Of a stretch of DNA of 64,000 nucleotides, positions 16,259 through 26,521 are shown piece after piece. Within the stretch, counting starts at the first letter, position 1; each line of letters begins with the position of its first letter. The notes under the pieces were generated by a model, which saw only the letters and a list, made by a program, of their open reading frames with translations, made no database searches and was not told the origin of the DNA. The DNA is from Candidatus Accumulibacter conexus. GTDB lineage: Bacteria; Pseudomonadota; Gammaproteobacteria; Burkholderiales; Rhodocyclaceae. The DNA lies in contig JAGFNJ010000014.1 of the NCBI GenBank assembly GCA_017592775.1, positions 1-64,000 on the forward strand, written 5' to 3'. The translations under genes and the position numbers were made by a program.

Positions 16259-18649
16259 ATGAGCGCCTTTCCGTGCTGGACCGAGATCTACCCGCCCGCC
16301 CGCTCGTTCCCGGCAACGCAGGCAGGGCCGGCCTGGTCGGTCGATCAGCAGTTCCTCGGCGGCCGGCCGGCGAAGGTGCGGGATCTGTTCGTCGATCTGG
16401 CCGATGTCGCAACGGCGTTGCGTCGCCGCGACGACGCCGTCGACGCCATCGAGATCCATGCCGACGTACTCAGGATCGGCGCACCCGTCAGTTTCACGGC
16501 GCAGCTCGTCCGCATTCACGTCCGCCGCATCGAAGTGGGCTGCGGTGGCGTCCTGCAGGTGGAGCAGCCGGCGAATGCCGGCGAATGCGCGCTCGAAATC
16601 GTCAGCGATGAGCTGGTCATCGAGAATGCGGCCTCGCCGTGGATCAGTTTCCGCGGCTTCGCCCCGCAGCTGCCGCCCGACGAGATGTCCAGGCGGGTCT
16701 ACCTGCAGTGCACGCGCGGCACAACGGGTGACGCACTGATCACGCTCGGCACGACGGATGAGGTGCCGCCGGGTGACGGCCTGCTCGGCGAACTGCAACT
16801 GCTGACCGCGATGCGTCTGCGTCATCGTGGCGCCGGCGCCGCACCGCAGGTTGCCGAGCTGTCGTTGCGTATCGCGAGCTGGGTCAACCGCTCGCAGACG
16901 CACGCCGAGGGAGATTCGCGGCTGGCTCTCGAGAGCGCCCTGCTGCTCGAACGTTTGCGCACGTTGCGGCCGGAACTGCATGCCGTCCCGAGCCTGCGCC
17001 TCGAGCGCTACAGCCATCTCGCCGAAAGGACCGCGAACGCACTGCGCGCGATCGACGACGAGTGCACCCACCTGTTCGACGCCGTCGCCGACATCGGGCT
17101 GCGCAATGGCGATGCGGAGGTCGTCCTCGGCCACTATCGCAACTGTGCGGCCCTGTCGCAGAACCTCCTGCAGGAGGCGCGCCGGGATGAAGCCGCGGCG
17201 GCAGCGGCCTGCGCGGCCAGCCGCAGGAAGCTGGAAGCGCAGAAGAGCAAGCTCGAGCAGGCGCGAAAGACATTCCAGGAAGGCTGCGACGAGAAGACGC
17301 GGCAACTCAAGCTGGAGGCCGGGGTGGGCATCGGTGGTGCCGTCCTGGCGGTCGTCGTCGGCGTCCTGGCGACGGTCTTCGGCAGCGCGAACGGCCCCGC
17401 CGCTGCCGCACAGGGCGTGCAGGGAGCGGCCACGGCCGCCCGGCAACTGAGCCGGCTGTTGCAGATCCTGAACCGGATCTGGGATCTGGTGAAGGCCGTG
17501 CGGGCCACACTCGAGCTGTTGATGACCGCGCAGAAGGTGTACGAGGCCGTCGCCAAGAACCTGGCCGGCCGCCAGGCGATCACCGAGGCCAGCAGGCTGA
17601 CGAGCTGGAGCGACCCCGCGTCCGGACACGACCCGGTGGGCGTGGCCGATTGGGAAGCGTTGCGCGTCGAGGTCCGCGCCGCCTTCGACGAGGCGCTGAA
17701 GATGGAGATCAGCGGCGCGACCGAACTGCTGGCGGCGATCGAGGTCTTCATCATCCTCTCCGAAGAAGCCGTCAACACCGGGGTCCATCAGGCACGCTGC
17801 ATGCAGGTCCGCCTGCAACGGGAGTGGGAACTGCAGCGCGACACGACCGATGCCGCAGCCGTCGAGGCGAGACGGACGATGCTCGGCAAGCGTGCCGAAA
17901 TCGACCGCGCGACGCTGATGTTCTACGAACGCATCCAGGATCAGCTCAAGCTGCAACTCGTGCGCGCGATCGGCAACATGCGCGATGCCTACCGCTATTG
18001 CACGCTGCGCGAACCGGGCTTTGCGCCGTCGCTGACGGACAGCGGTGCGACGCTGTACGCGCTGCTGGCCAGCGCCGAGGCGGAACTGACCCAGTTCCTC
18101 GAGAACTCGCAGCGCATGTCGACCTGGACACCGACGGCCTACCGCATCTGGGAACGACGCGCGCTCGACGAACTCACAACCGAGCGGACGCTGTCGTGGA
18201 CGATCTCGCTGCACAACTATCCACGCGTCGAACGGATCCGCATTTCCGAGGTGCACGTCTGGCTGGTGTGCAGCAAGCCGTGTTACCGCAACATCTCGAT
18301 CCTCGTCTCGACGCCGGGCATCTACAAGGACCGTACGCCCGCCGGTCCGATCGAGTTCGCTGCCGCCCCCTTCAGCAGCACCTTCCAGTACAACCTGCTG
18401 CCGCCACGGTCGCACGGCGACGCCCGGGATCATCGGGGCCGCAGCGTCCACATCACGCTGCACGGCGACGACGCCGACAAGTCGCGTTTCGAGCCGACGC
18501 CCTTCACCACCTGGCGCATCCACATCCCGGCGGACCTCAATCATGGTCTCGATCTGGCGGATGTCGAGGAGATCGGCCTCGAGTTCCGGGGCACCGCAGC
18601 CGGCATCGACGCGGGTGAGACCGCCGGCACTGCCGAGGCATCGCCATGA
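16259..18649 (+). CDS. Uncharacterised protein with beta-strand N terminus, coiled coils and a central hydrophobic hairpin
   Basis: About 796 residues, not recognised. Residues 64-98 carry 'IEIHADVLRI' and 'VRIHVRRIEV', a short beta-type motif also present in the next protein. Around 240-350 the sequence is charged and helical ('RKLEAQKSKLEQARKTFQEG'), then an abrupt hydrophobic glycine-rich stretch at about 355-380 ('GVGIGGAVLAVVVGVLATVF'), then more amphipathic helices to about 640. The last 150 residues look beta-rich ('RIRISEVHVWLVCS', 'WRIHIPADLNH'). Helices around one hydrophobic hairpin resemble alpha-pore-forming toxins; this is inference. No signal peptide. The ATG at 16259 is preferred over the upstream TTG at 16223. 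ATGA overlap with the next gene. Confidence 0.6.
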   Translation: MSAFPCWTEIYPPARSFPATQAGPAWSVDQQFLGGRPAKVRDLFVDLADVATALRRRDDAVDAIEIHADVLRIGAPVSFTAQLVRIHVRRIEVGCGGVLQVEQPANAGECALEIVSDELVIENAASPWISFRGFAPQLPPDEMSRRVYLQCTRGTTGDALITLGTTDEVPPGDGLLGELQLLTAMRLRHRGAGAAPQVAELSLRIASWVNRSQTHAEGDSRLALESALLLERLRTLRPELHAVPSLRLERYSHLAERTANALRAIDDECTHLFDAVADIGLRNGDAEVVLGHYRNCAALSQNLLQEARRDEAAAAAACAASRRKLEAQKSKLEQARKTFQEGCDEKTRQLKLEAGVGIGGAVLAVVVGVLATVFGSANGPAAAAQGVQGAATAARQLSRLLQILNRIWDLVKAVRATLELLMTAQKVYEAVAKNLAGRQAITEASRLTSWSDPASGHDPVGVADWEALRVEVRAAFDEALKMEISGATELLAAIEVFIILSEEAVNTGVHQARCMQVRLQREWELQRDTTDAAAVEARRTMLGKRAEIDRATLMFYERIQDQLKLQLVRAIGNMRDAYRYCTLREPGFAPSLTDSGATLYALLASAEAELTQFLENSQRMSTWTPTAYRIWERRALDELTTERTLSWTISLHNYPRVERIRISEVHVWLVCSKPCYRNISILVSTPGIYKDRTPAGPIEFAAAPFSSTFQYNLLPPRSHGDARDHRGRSVHITLHGDDADKSRFEPTPFTTWRIHIPADLNHGLDLADVEEIGLEFRGTAAGIDAGETAGTAEASP

Positions 18650-19875
18650 GCGGCAGCGTGCCGGCAACAGCCGTCCCCGAGCGACCCGCACTGCGGGTCC
18701 TGCTGCCGGCCGTCGTCCTCGATGCCGCGTTGCTCGCCGGCGCGTCCGCCGGGCAGGCGGGAAGGATCGTCGTGCGCGCCGACACGTTGCGCATCGCGGG
18801 ACGCTGCCTGCTGCCCGGGGCAACGGTCGACATCCTCGCACGACGGATCGAGTTCGCACCCGACAGCGCCATCGACGTCTCCGGCGCAGCGGTCGCAGGC
18901 TTCGACGCCGCTGCGCGCGACCCCACCCGCGATGGCACGGCGCAGCACCTCGACGGCCACCAGGGCGCTGGCGGACCGCGCGGCAACGACGGTGGCCTGA
19001 TCCGGATTTGCGCGCGCGAGGTGGTGGGGACGGCGACGCTGCTCGCCAACGGCAGCGCGGGTGGGCGCAGCCAGCGCGGTGGCGACGGTTTCGCGCACGT
19101 CAACGGCCAGCATGCCCGGCGCGACGCCTGCCCTCTCGCCGGCGACATGCCCGTTCCACCGGGCGCTGTCGCGGGTATCGTACGCATGCTGATGCCGGGT
19201 CTCGACAGCTACCAGCGCGCCCGCTATGGCGGCCACGCGCAGGCATGGCTCCGCTTCGGCACGCTCGGCCAGGGCGGCCGCGGTGGCGCTCCGGGGCGGC
19301 CGGGCGACGGCGGCAGCGGCGGCCGGATCGCCCTGCGCCACGCCACACCCTTGGCGACGACACCGATTCTCGCTGCCAGCGGCGGCGCGGCCGGCCAACC
19401 TGGAGAATCCGGCGCCCGCGGCGAGCCCGGCGCGGACGGAACGCACGTCCTGCTGGTCAACCTGGGCCACGGATTCGAAGTCCACGACATCGACATGTAT
19501 TGGCAATACGAGCTGCAGGGCGAGCTGATGAGCGGCCTGGCGCAACTCCGCGCCGCCGCGGCGAGCGCGGCTGAAATCGTCGCCGAGCCGGCCGAGGCCG
19601 GCAGGACGCTGCCGGATGCCGTTTCCTGTACGCCGGCGAGCAACGACGAACTGGCCAGCGAGTGTCCGCTCGACTACCTCGAGCTGATCCGCGCGGGCGC
19701 GTCGCGCGACATCGCGCGCGCCAAGCGGTCGCGCGGACTTGCCCGCTACGAGTGGCTCGCCGAGCTCACGCGCAACGCCACCGACCAGGCGCGCCAGGAC
19801 CTGCATGCTGCAGCGACGAAGGCGATGGCGGCACTGGCATCCGCCGCCATCGCCCTGCCGGCGACGGACGGCTGA
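18646..19875 (+). CDS. Uncharacterised glycine-rich, collagen-like protein, partner of the preceding gene
   Basis: 409 residues, translationally coupled to the preceding gene (ATGA at 18646-18649). Residues 41-80 ('IVVRADTLRIAG', 'VDILARRIEFAPDSAIDVSG') repeat the N-terminal motif of the partner. Residues 105-226 are very Gly-rich ('GHQGAGGPRGNDGGLIRI', 'GQGGRGGAPGRPGDGGSGG'), and 247-265 form Gly-X-Y triplets ('GAAGQPGESGARGEPGADG') like collagen. The C-terminal 130 residues are Ala-rich and helical. No signal peptide or membrane segment is seen. It could be a beta-helix or sheet-like scaffold acting with the upstream protein. Function unknown. Confidence 0.6.
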   Translation: MSGSVPATAVPERPALRVLLPAVVLDAALLAGASAGQAGRIVVRADTLRIAGRCLLPGATVDILARRIEFAPDSAIDVSGAAVAGFDAAARDPTRDGTAQHLDGHQGAGGPRGNDGGLIRICAREVVGTATLLANGSAGGRSQRGGDGFAHVNGQHARRDACPLAGDMPVPPGAVAGIVRMLMPGLDSYQRARYGGHAQAWLRFGTLGQGGRGGAPGRPGDGGSGGRIALRHATPLATTPILAASGGAAGQPGESGARGEPGADGTHVLLVNLGHGFEVHDIDMYWQYELQGELMSGLAQLRAAAASAAEIVAEPAEAGRTLPDAVSCTPASNDELASECPLDYLELIRAGASRDIARAKRSRGLARYEWLAELTRNATDQARQDLHAAATKAMAALASAAIALPATDG

Positions 19876-19976
19876 CCGGCAGGTGGGCGCTTCGTGACCG
19901 CTGCCGGCGCCGCCGTCCTGCCATCTCGTGCCGTGCCGGGACGCCGCGATGCCTGCCGCCGAAGATGAGCGCGGCG

Positions 19977-20336
19977 ATGACGGCGATTCGCTTAGACCGC
20001 AGCGAACCGGATGCCGGCAACGGCTTCCAGGCGGCCAGCGCGCATCTCATCGTCGCCAGCCATGCCCGGCTGTTGCGCCGCGACCTGCTGCCTCACGGCG
20101 AGCCGACTGATCTCGCGCAGCGTCTCTACCACGCACCGTTCGTCGTCCTGATCAGTGACCAGCGGCCCGCCGTGTCGGCCCTGGTTGTCCGGTGGCCGTC
20201 GCGACGATCAGCTCGCCGCGCCTCGCCGCCCGCGCATCGCACTGGGGCCTGGAAAAAGCGGCCCTGCCGGATGTGTTCAGCGCCATCACGCCCATCGTCG
20301 TGCCCGCCCCTTCAGTACCGCAGTGCCGCCGCGTGA
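19977..20336 (+). pseudogene. Decayed MEKHLA-domain-like gene
   Basis: From ATG 19977 the first about 55 residues ('HLIVASHARLLRRDLLPHG', then 'AQRLYHAPFVVLISD') resemble the start of MEKHLA domains, which have a helix, 'GRxLL', then 'LYxAPFxVxSH'. The expected 'DPxFNYxN' core is missing and the frame passes straight to 'WPSRRSARR', reminiscent of the later 'LPSRxSAE' block, so an internal deletion is likely. The remainder is unrelated. It lies convergent to fghA. MEKHLA proteins are small PAS-like proteins of unclear role. Rated low because recognition is by eye. Confidence 0.35.
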
Positions 20337-21169
20337 TGCCGCAGATGATCGTCGATGAAGCTGGCGATGAAGTAGTAACTGTGGTCGTAGCCCGGCTGCA
20401 GACGCAGCGTCAGTGGCTGGCCGGCAGCGGCGCAGGCCTGCTGCAGAAGCTCGGGCAGCAGTTGCGTGGTGAGGAAGGGGTCCGCCAGCCCCTGGTCGAC
20501 GAGCAGCGGCAGGCGTTCGCTGGCGACGGCGATCAGCTCGCAGGCGTCCCACTCCTTCCAGCTCTCGCGGTCGACGCCAAGATAATTGGCGAATGCCTTC
20601 TCGCCCCACGGGCTGGCGAGCGGATGACAGATCGGCGCCAGTGCCGACAGCGAGCGATAGCGGCCCGGGTTGCGCAGCGCGCAGACCAGCGCGCCGTGGC
20701 CACCCATCGAGTGGCCACTGATGCCGCGCCGGTCGTCGATCGGCAGGCTGGCCTCGACCAGTTGCGGCAGTTCATGCACCACGTAGTCGTGCATGCGGTA
20801 GTGCTGCCGCCACGGCAACTCTGTCGCGTTCAGGTAGAAACCCGCACCATGGCCGAAATCCCAGCAGCCTTGCGGGTCGCCGGGCACATCGTCACCGCGC
20901 GGACTGGTGTCGGGAGCGACGAGGGCGAGCCCGAGTTCGGCGGCGACGCGCATCGCCCCCGCCTTCTGCATGAAGTTCTCGTCGCTGCAGGTCAGCCCGG
21001 AAAGCCAGTAGAGCGCCGGCACCGGGCGCGATTCGGCCTGCGGCGGCAGGTAGACGGCGAACACCATGGCGCAACCGACGGTGGGCGAATGATGACGGTA
21101 GCGCCGGTGCCAGCCGCCGTGACAGCGATTGGCGGCAAGCTCCTCGAGCAGCGGCGTGACAACTGCCAT
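20312..21169 (-). CDS. fghA: S-formylglutathione hydrolase
   Basis: 285 residues, the standard length of FghA/esterase D. It hydrolyses S-formylglutathione to formate and glutathione, the second step of glutathione-dependent formaldehyde oxidation. Visible are 'ALYWLSGLTCSDENFMQKAG', the nucleophile elbow 'GHSMGGHGAL', Asp in 'LADPFL', and the catalytic His in 'YDHSYYFIASFIDDH'. It starts 5 bases after the stop of frmA, which catalyses the preceding step, so the two form one unit on the minus strand. Confidence 0.94.
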   Translation of the reverse strand: MAVVTPLLEELAANRCHGGWHRRYRHHSPTVGCAMVFAVYLPPQAESRPVPALYWLSGLTCSDENFMQKAGAMRVAAELGLALVAPDTSPRGDDVPGDPQGCWDFGHGAGFYLNATELPWRQHYRMHDYVVHELPQLVEASLPIDDRRGISGHSMGGHGALVCALRNPGRYRSLSALAPICHPLASPWGEKAFANYLGVDRESWKEWDACELIAVASERLPLLVDQGLADPFLTTQLLPELLQQACAAAGQPLTLRLQPGYDHSYYFIASFIDDHLRHHAAALRY

Positions 21170-21174
21170 GCCGC

Positions 21175-22398
<1,224 letters not shown>

Positions 22399-22848
22399 TC
22401 AGTGCAGATCACCCGGCTTCACCCGCTGCACGCGGAACACCTCGATCCCCTCGTCGAGCAGCTCCGCGTACTCTTCGGCGGTGGCAACGCCACGAATCGA
22501 ACGCTCGGGCGCCTCGACATAATGTATCCGTCGCGCCTCCTCGGCGAAATCGGCGCCGACATCCTCGCAGTTCGCGAGCAGCAACTCCGTCATGTGGCGG
22601 AAAGCCTGCAGCGCGCCGGCACGCCCATCGACTGCCGGCACGACTACCGGCGACTCACGGCGCGGCGGGTCCGCCTGCGTGCCGGAGCGGCCCAGGTGGA
22701 CCGTTGACGGCACGCGCCGGATGTCGAGCGAGCCACAATGCGGGCAACTGATGAGGCCGGAAGCCAGCTGGCTGTCGAAATCCTCGCGTGACTGGAACCA
22801 GCCCTCGAACTGATGGTCGTGCTGGCATGCAAGGTCAAAGATGATCAT
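22399..22848 (-). CDS. DUF1178 family protein
   Basis: 149 residues. It starts 'MIIFDLACQHDHQFEGWF' and contains one 'CPHCGS' knuckle near residue 36, both typical of DUF1178, a small proteobacterial family of unknown function with a single zinc-ribbon-like half. The C-terminal 'RSIRGVATAEEYAELLDEGI' is also conserved in the family. The start at 22848 is chosen because the upstream extension of the open frame is the antisense of tRNA-Leu. It lies just downstream of two tRNA genes on the same strand. Confidence 0.85.
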   Translation of the reverse strand: MIIFDLACQHDHQFEGWFQSREDFDSQLASGLISCPHCGSLDIRRVPSTVHLGRSGTQADPPRRESPVVVPAVDGRAGALQAFRHMTELLLANCEDVGADFAEEARRIHYVEAPERSIRGVATAEEYAELLDEGIEVFRVQRVKPGDLH

Positions 22849-22889
22849 CGGGGCCCCGAGCACGAAGCTCGCAACAAGAGACGTGGAGG

Positions 22890-22976
22890 TGGTACCCGGA
22901 GCCGGGGTCGAACCGGCACGGCCGCAGGGCCGAGGGATTTTAAGTCCCTTGTGTCTACCAATTCCACCATCCGGGC
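22890..22976 (-). tRNA. tRNA-Leu (TAA anticodon)
   Basis: On the minus strand the sequence begins GCCCGGATGGTGGAATTGG and ends TCCGGGTACCA. The seven-base acceptor stem pairs fully (with a G-U at position 1-72), the CCA end is encoded, the anticodon loop reads CTTAAAA giving TAA, and a long variable arm (CCTCGGCCCTGCGGCCG region) is present as required for class II leucine tRNA. Length 87. Confidence 0.96.
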
Positions 22977-23046
22977 GACGCAAGCCATTATACCTGCCCG
23001 AAAATGGAAGAAGGGAAAGCGCCTGCGGCACTTTCCCTTCGCGATC

Positions 23047-23122
23047 TGGAGCGGGAAAAGAGTCTCGAACTCTCGACCTATACCTTGGCAAGGTATCGCT
23101 CTACCAACTGAGCTATTCCCGC
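23047..23122 (-). tRNA. tRNA-Gly (GCC anticodon)
   Basis: On the minus strand it begins GCGGGAATAGCTCAGTTGG and ends TTCCCGCTCCA. The acceptor stem GCGGGAA/TTCCCGC pairs perfectly, the anticodon arm TACCTTGCCAAGGTA carries GCC, the T loop is GTTCGAG, and CCA is encoded. Length 76. It lies 70 bases upstream of tRNA-Leu on the same strand, so the two are probably one transcript. Confidence 0.97.
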
Positions 23123-23303
23123 GTGCTGAGCCTGGCTACCTGCCATCCGGCCGAATCGCCAGAGCGATACGACGTCCGCCGGGCAGGAGCGGCACGGATT
23201 ATCCGCAGGCAGACCGGGGCTGTCAACCCCTCCACCACCCCTGCCCTGGCTTGAAAGCCGCGACCGGCTCCTCATTTCCGGCGATTCTCCTGTCAGCCCA
23301 GGT

Positions 23304-23882
23304 TCAATCATTTGCCTCGTCCCCAGCCTGTCCTGCAGCAACCACCATTTCCGTCGCGTGTTCCATCACCGCCTCCAACAGAGACCTGCGCGACTCCTCC
23401 GTGGCCATGGCACGCGCGATCATCACCGCGCCGACCACCTGCGCAATCGTTGCCCAGGCTCGATTCCCGTCGACGAAATGTGACTGAACCGCCGCCTTGA
23501 TCTGCAGCATCATGCGCTCAAAGGTCTGTTTGGTTGCGGTGTTCGAGCGGGCCACTTCCGCGCTCAAGGAGGTCACCGCACAGCCCGCGGCAGGATCATC
23601 GACGTGTTGGATGCTCAGGTAGGATTGCAGTGCCGCGATCAGCTGCTGGTCGGTCTGGTTCGCAAAGAGATCGAGCGAGCGCGTCAGTTCGTTCTCGACG
23701 ATGGCTTCAAGCAGTTCCGCCTTGGAACGGAAGTGCGAATAGAACGCACCCGAGGTCAGGCCGACGGCCGCCATCAGGCTGTCGACGCCGGTGGTGGAAA
23801 ATCCATCCCTCTTGGCCAGGGCTCCGCCCACCTCGAGCAGGCGAGCGCGTGTGTTGTCCTTGTGGTCGGGGCGGTAGCGCAT
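23304..23882 (-). CDS. TetR/AcrR family transcriptional regulator
   Basis: 192 residues. N-terminal helix-turn-helix: 'TRARLLEVGGALAKRDGFST', then 'LMAAVGLTSGAFYSHFRSK', the standard TetR recognition helix. The C-terminal ligand domain ('CAVTSLSAEVARSN') is of the type with a conserved CxxxxL near residue 101, as in regulators that sense electrophiles or quinones. The start at 23882 follows AGGA 8 bases upstream. It is divergent from the molybdopterin oxidoreductase gene, with a long perfect inverted repeat between them, so it most likely represses itself and that gene. Confidence 0.88.
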   Translation of the reverse strand: MRYRPDHKDNTRARLLEVGGALAKRDGFSTTGVDSLMAAVGLTSGAFYSHFRSKAELLEAIVENELTRSLDLFANQTDQQLIAALQSYLSIQHVDDPAAGCAVTSLSAEVARSNTATKQTFERMMLQIKAAVQSHFVDGNRAWATIAQVVGAVMIARAMATEESRRSLLEAVMEHATEMVVAAGQAGDEAND

Positions 23883-23922
23883 CGATCGTTCCTCGAGAAT
23901 CTGTTCCGAAAGAGCTTGCATT

Positions 23923-23961
23923 ATCACATAACGGTCGTTACTATCACGACCGTTATGTGAT
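23923..23961. promoter_or_regulatory. Probable TetR operator (perfect inverted repeat)
   Basis: ATCACATAACGGTCGT at 23923-23938 is repeated as its exact complement ACGACCGTTATGTGAT at 23946-23961, with a 7-base spacer TACTATC. It lies between the divergent tetR (start 23882) and oxidoreductase (start 24021) genes, where both promoters must be. Each arm also contains an AACGGTCG/CGACCGTT core typical of TetR half-sites. Binding by the adjacent TetR is inference. Confidence 0.85.
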
Positions 23962-24020
23962 CGGTGGGTGCCTGCGGGAGCGTGGGCAACGGATCGATCC
24001 GCCCTGTCCAGGAGCCCCGC

Positions 24021-26279
24021 ATGACCACCGACAACACTGCCTGCATTCTGTGTTCGCGCAACTGTGGCCTCACGGTCACGATCGAGAACGGCAGGTTCAC
24101 GCGTATCCGCGGCGACGACGAGCATCCGGTGTCGAAGGGCTATATCTGCCAGAAAGCAGCTCGCCTGGAACACTATCAGAACCATGCGGATCGCTTGACG
24201 CACCCCTTGCAGCGCTTGGCCGATGGCAGTTTCGTGCGCGTCAGTTGGGACGAAGCGCTGGGTGACATAGCCCGCCGCCTGATCGCGATCCGCGAGAAGC
24301 ATGGTGGGCGAGCCTTCGCGTTCTATGGCGGCGGCGGCCAGGGCAACCACCTCGGAGGCATCTACAGCCAGCAACTGCACAAGGCGATGCAGAGCCGCTT
24401 CGTCTACAGCTCGCTGGCGCAGGAAAAGACGGGCGACTTCTGGGTCAATGGCCGCCTCTTCGGCCATCAGACCTGCCATACCACGGAAGACGTCGAGCAC
24501 GCCGATTACGTGCTGTTCATTGGTACCAATCCCTATCAGGCGCATGGCATCCCGAATGCGCGCGACGCCCTGCGCGATCTGCAGAGAGATCCTGCCCGGA
24601 CCATGGTGGTGGTCGATCCGCGTCGTTCGGAAACCGCGAAGCAGGCGGACATCCATCTGCAGATCAGACCCGGCACCGATGCCTTTCTGATGCTGGCGAT
24701 GCTGGGCATCATCGTCCGCGAGAGTCTGCATGACCGCGACTTCCTGTCACGGCGGTGCCAGGGTTTTGCCCAACTGGAACAGGAACTGCTGGCCGTGCCG
24801 ATCGCCGATTACGTGCAACGCACCGAACTGGCCGCAGCCGACGTGGAGCGGGTGGCGCGCGGTTTTGCCACCGCCAGGGCCGCCTGCGTACGCATCGACC
24901 TGGGGATACAGCAAACGCTGCATTCCACCCTCAACAGCTACCTTGAAAAGCTGCTCTATCTGGTCACCGGGAACTTCGGCAAGCGCGGCGGCAACAACCT
25001 GCATTCATTCCTGCTGCCCCTGATCGGCCACAGCGACGAACGCATGCAGAAATATCCCCGCACCGCCCACCACCGGATGTTTCCGATTTCCGGCCTCTAT
25101 CCGCCCAACATCCTGCCAGACGAGATCGCGCATGCGGGAGAGGATCGGATTCGAGCGATGTTCGTGGATAGCTCGAATCCGGTGCTGACGGCGGCCGATA
25201 CCGCGGCCTATGAGCGCGCCTTCGGCAAGCTCGAACTGCTGGTGGTGGTCGATGTGGCGATGACTGAAACCGCCCGCATGGCGCACTATGTTCTGCCGGC
25301 CGCCTCACAGTTCGAGAAGTGGGAAGCTGTCGGTTTCAACCTGGAGTTTCCCGCCAACGCCTTCCACTTGCGTCACGGCTTGTTCCCCCCACTCGCCGAG
25401 AGCCTGCCCGAAGCCGAAATCTATACCCGGCTGCTGGAAAAAATGGGGGAGATTCCGCCACGTTTCCCGCTGCTCGAACGGCTTGCCGGGCTGGAGCCGC
25501 AGATCACGGGACACGTGCTCTTTCTCGGCGCCCTGGCCGCCACGTTGGCGCGGAAACCGCGCTGGCAGCCCTATGCCGCATCGATCCTTTACCGCAGCTT
25601 GGGCAGGACCCTGCCGGAAGGTGCGGCGCTCGCCGCACCGCTGCTCGGCCTGACGACCGTCTACTCCAGGCGTCACAGTGCCGCCGTGCGGCGTGCCGGG
25701 CATCGCGGCAACAAACTGACGCTGGGTGCGGCGCTGTTCCGTGCCATCATCGAACGACGGTCGGGCACACTGATGAGCACCCATACCTTCGACGACACTT
25801 GGTCGTTGATTCACCATCCGGATCGACGCATCCACCTGGCGATCCCCGAGATGCTCGCCGAACTGCGAGCGCTTGCTTCTGCAGCCGTCCCAGGGGCGGA
25901 CTTTCCGTTCATCCTGATGGCCGGAGAGCGCCGCAGCTATAACGCCAACCAGATCTTCCGTGACCCGGCCTGGCGCAAGGTGGATCGTCACGGCGCCCTG
26001 CGCCTGCACCCCGCCGATGCGCAGAAGCTGGGCCTGAGCAACGGCGCCAGGGCCAGCTGCCGATCGGCGACCGGCGAAGTCGAGGTGGTTGTCGAGCTTG
26101 ACGACAATCTGCGGCGTGGCACGGCCACCCTGCCGCATGGCTACGGCCAGCGCTACCGCGACAGTACGCCGACCGGCCCGCAGATCAACCGGTTGACGGC
26201 GGCCGCCCACTGCGACCCGCTGACCCGCACACCCTTTCACAAGTACGTGCCGGTACATATTGCGCCAGTCGCCACCTGA
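24021..26279 (+). CDS. Molybdopterin-dependent oxidoreductase (DMSO reductase superfamily)
   Basis: 752 residues. Cys8, Cys11, Cys15 and Cys43 ('CILCSRNCGL', 'KGYICQKA') form the N-terminal 4Fe-4S site. Molybdopterin-binding segments follow: 'YVLFIGTNPYQAHGIPNARD', 'MVVVDPRRSETAKQADIHLQ', 'GNFGKRGGNNLHSFLLP', and at the C terminus 'NGARASCRSATGEVEVVVEL'. No twin-arginine signal, so probably cytoplasmic. The group resembles formate dehydrogenase-like and acetylene hydratase-like enzymes; the substrate cannot be told. No partner iron-sulfur or membrane subunit is adjacent. GGAG at 24011 fixes ATG 24021. Probably controlled by the divergent TetR. Confidence 0.85.
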   Translation: MTTDNTACILCSRNCGLTVTIENGRFTRIRGDDEHPVSKGYICQKAARLEHYQNHADRLTHPLQRLADGSFVRVSWDEALGDIARRLIAIREKHGGRAFAFYGGGGQGNHLGGIYSQQLHKAMQSRFVYSSLAQEKTGDFWVNGRLFGHQTCHTTEDVEHADYVLFIGTNPYQAHGIPNARDALRDLQRDPARTMVVVDPRRSETAKQADIHLQIRPGTDAFLMLAMLGIIVRESLHDRDFLSRRCQGFAQLEQELLAVPIADYVQRTELAAADVERVARGFATARAACVRIDLGIQQTLHSTLNSYLEKLLYLVTGNFGKRGGNNLHSFLLPLIGHSDERMQKYPRTAHHRMFPISGLYPPNILPDEIAHAGEDRIRAMFVDSSNPVLTAADTAAYERAFGKLELLVVVDVAMTETARMAHYVLPAASQFEKWEAVGFNLEFPANAFHLRHGLFPPLAESLPEAEIYTRLLEKMGEIPPRFPLLERLAGLEPQITGHVLFLGALAATLARKPRWQPYAASILYRSLGRTLPEGAALAAPLLGLTTVYSRRHSAAVRRAGHRGNKLTLGAALFRAIIERRSGTLMSTHTFDDTWSLIHHPDRRIHLAIPEMLAELRALASAAVPGADFPFILMAGERRSYNANQIFRDPAWRKVDRHGALRLHPADAQKLGLSNGARASCRSATGEVEVVVELDDNLRRGTATLPHGYGQRYRDSTPTGPQINRLTAAAHCDPLTRTPFHKYVPVHIAPVAT

Positions 26280-26521
26280 CCAGCCCACCGGGGCCCCACT
26301 CCGGCCCGGCGATCGTACCGCTTGCGGGCTGCGCCCGCCTGACGGGGACGGTGCCCGGGCCGCGAGCCAGCAGGCAACCACGGGCAGCCGCAGAGTCCGG
26401 CCGCCTCCCTTGGTGGATGCACGGAAGCGGGTGTTTGGGCATAATGCGGTCCGAGGGGGGAAGTTGGCAGCCGTCAGCAGCCCTTGACGCCACCATCAGC
26501 GAATCGAAAGGAGAAGCACCG

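Noticed and set aside
15941-18859. Minus-strand open frame of 972 codons across the HDOD/unknown pair region
   Set aside because: It covers the end of the recognised GGDEF gene and the whole next gene in mirror, with no start signal or motif. The plus-strand frames have ATGA coupling and coherent domain structure.
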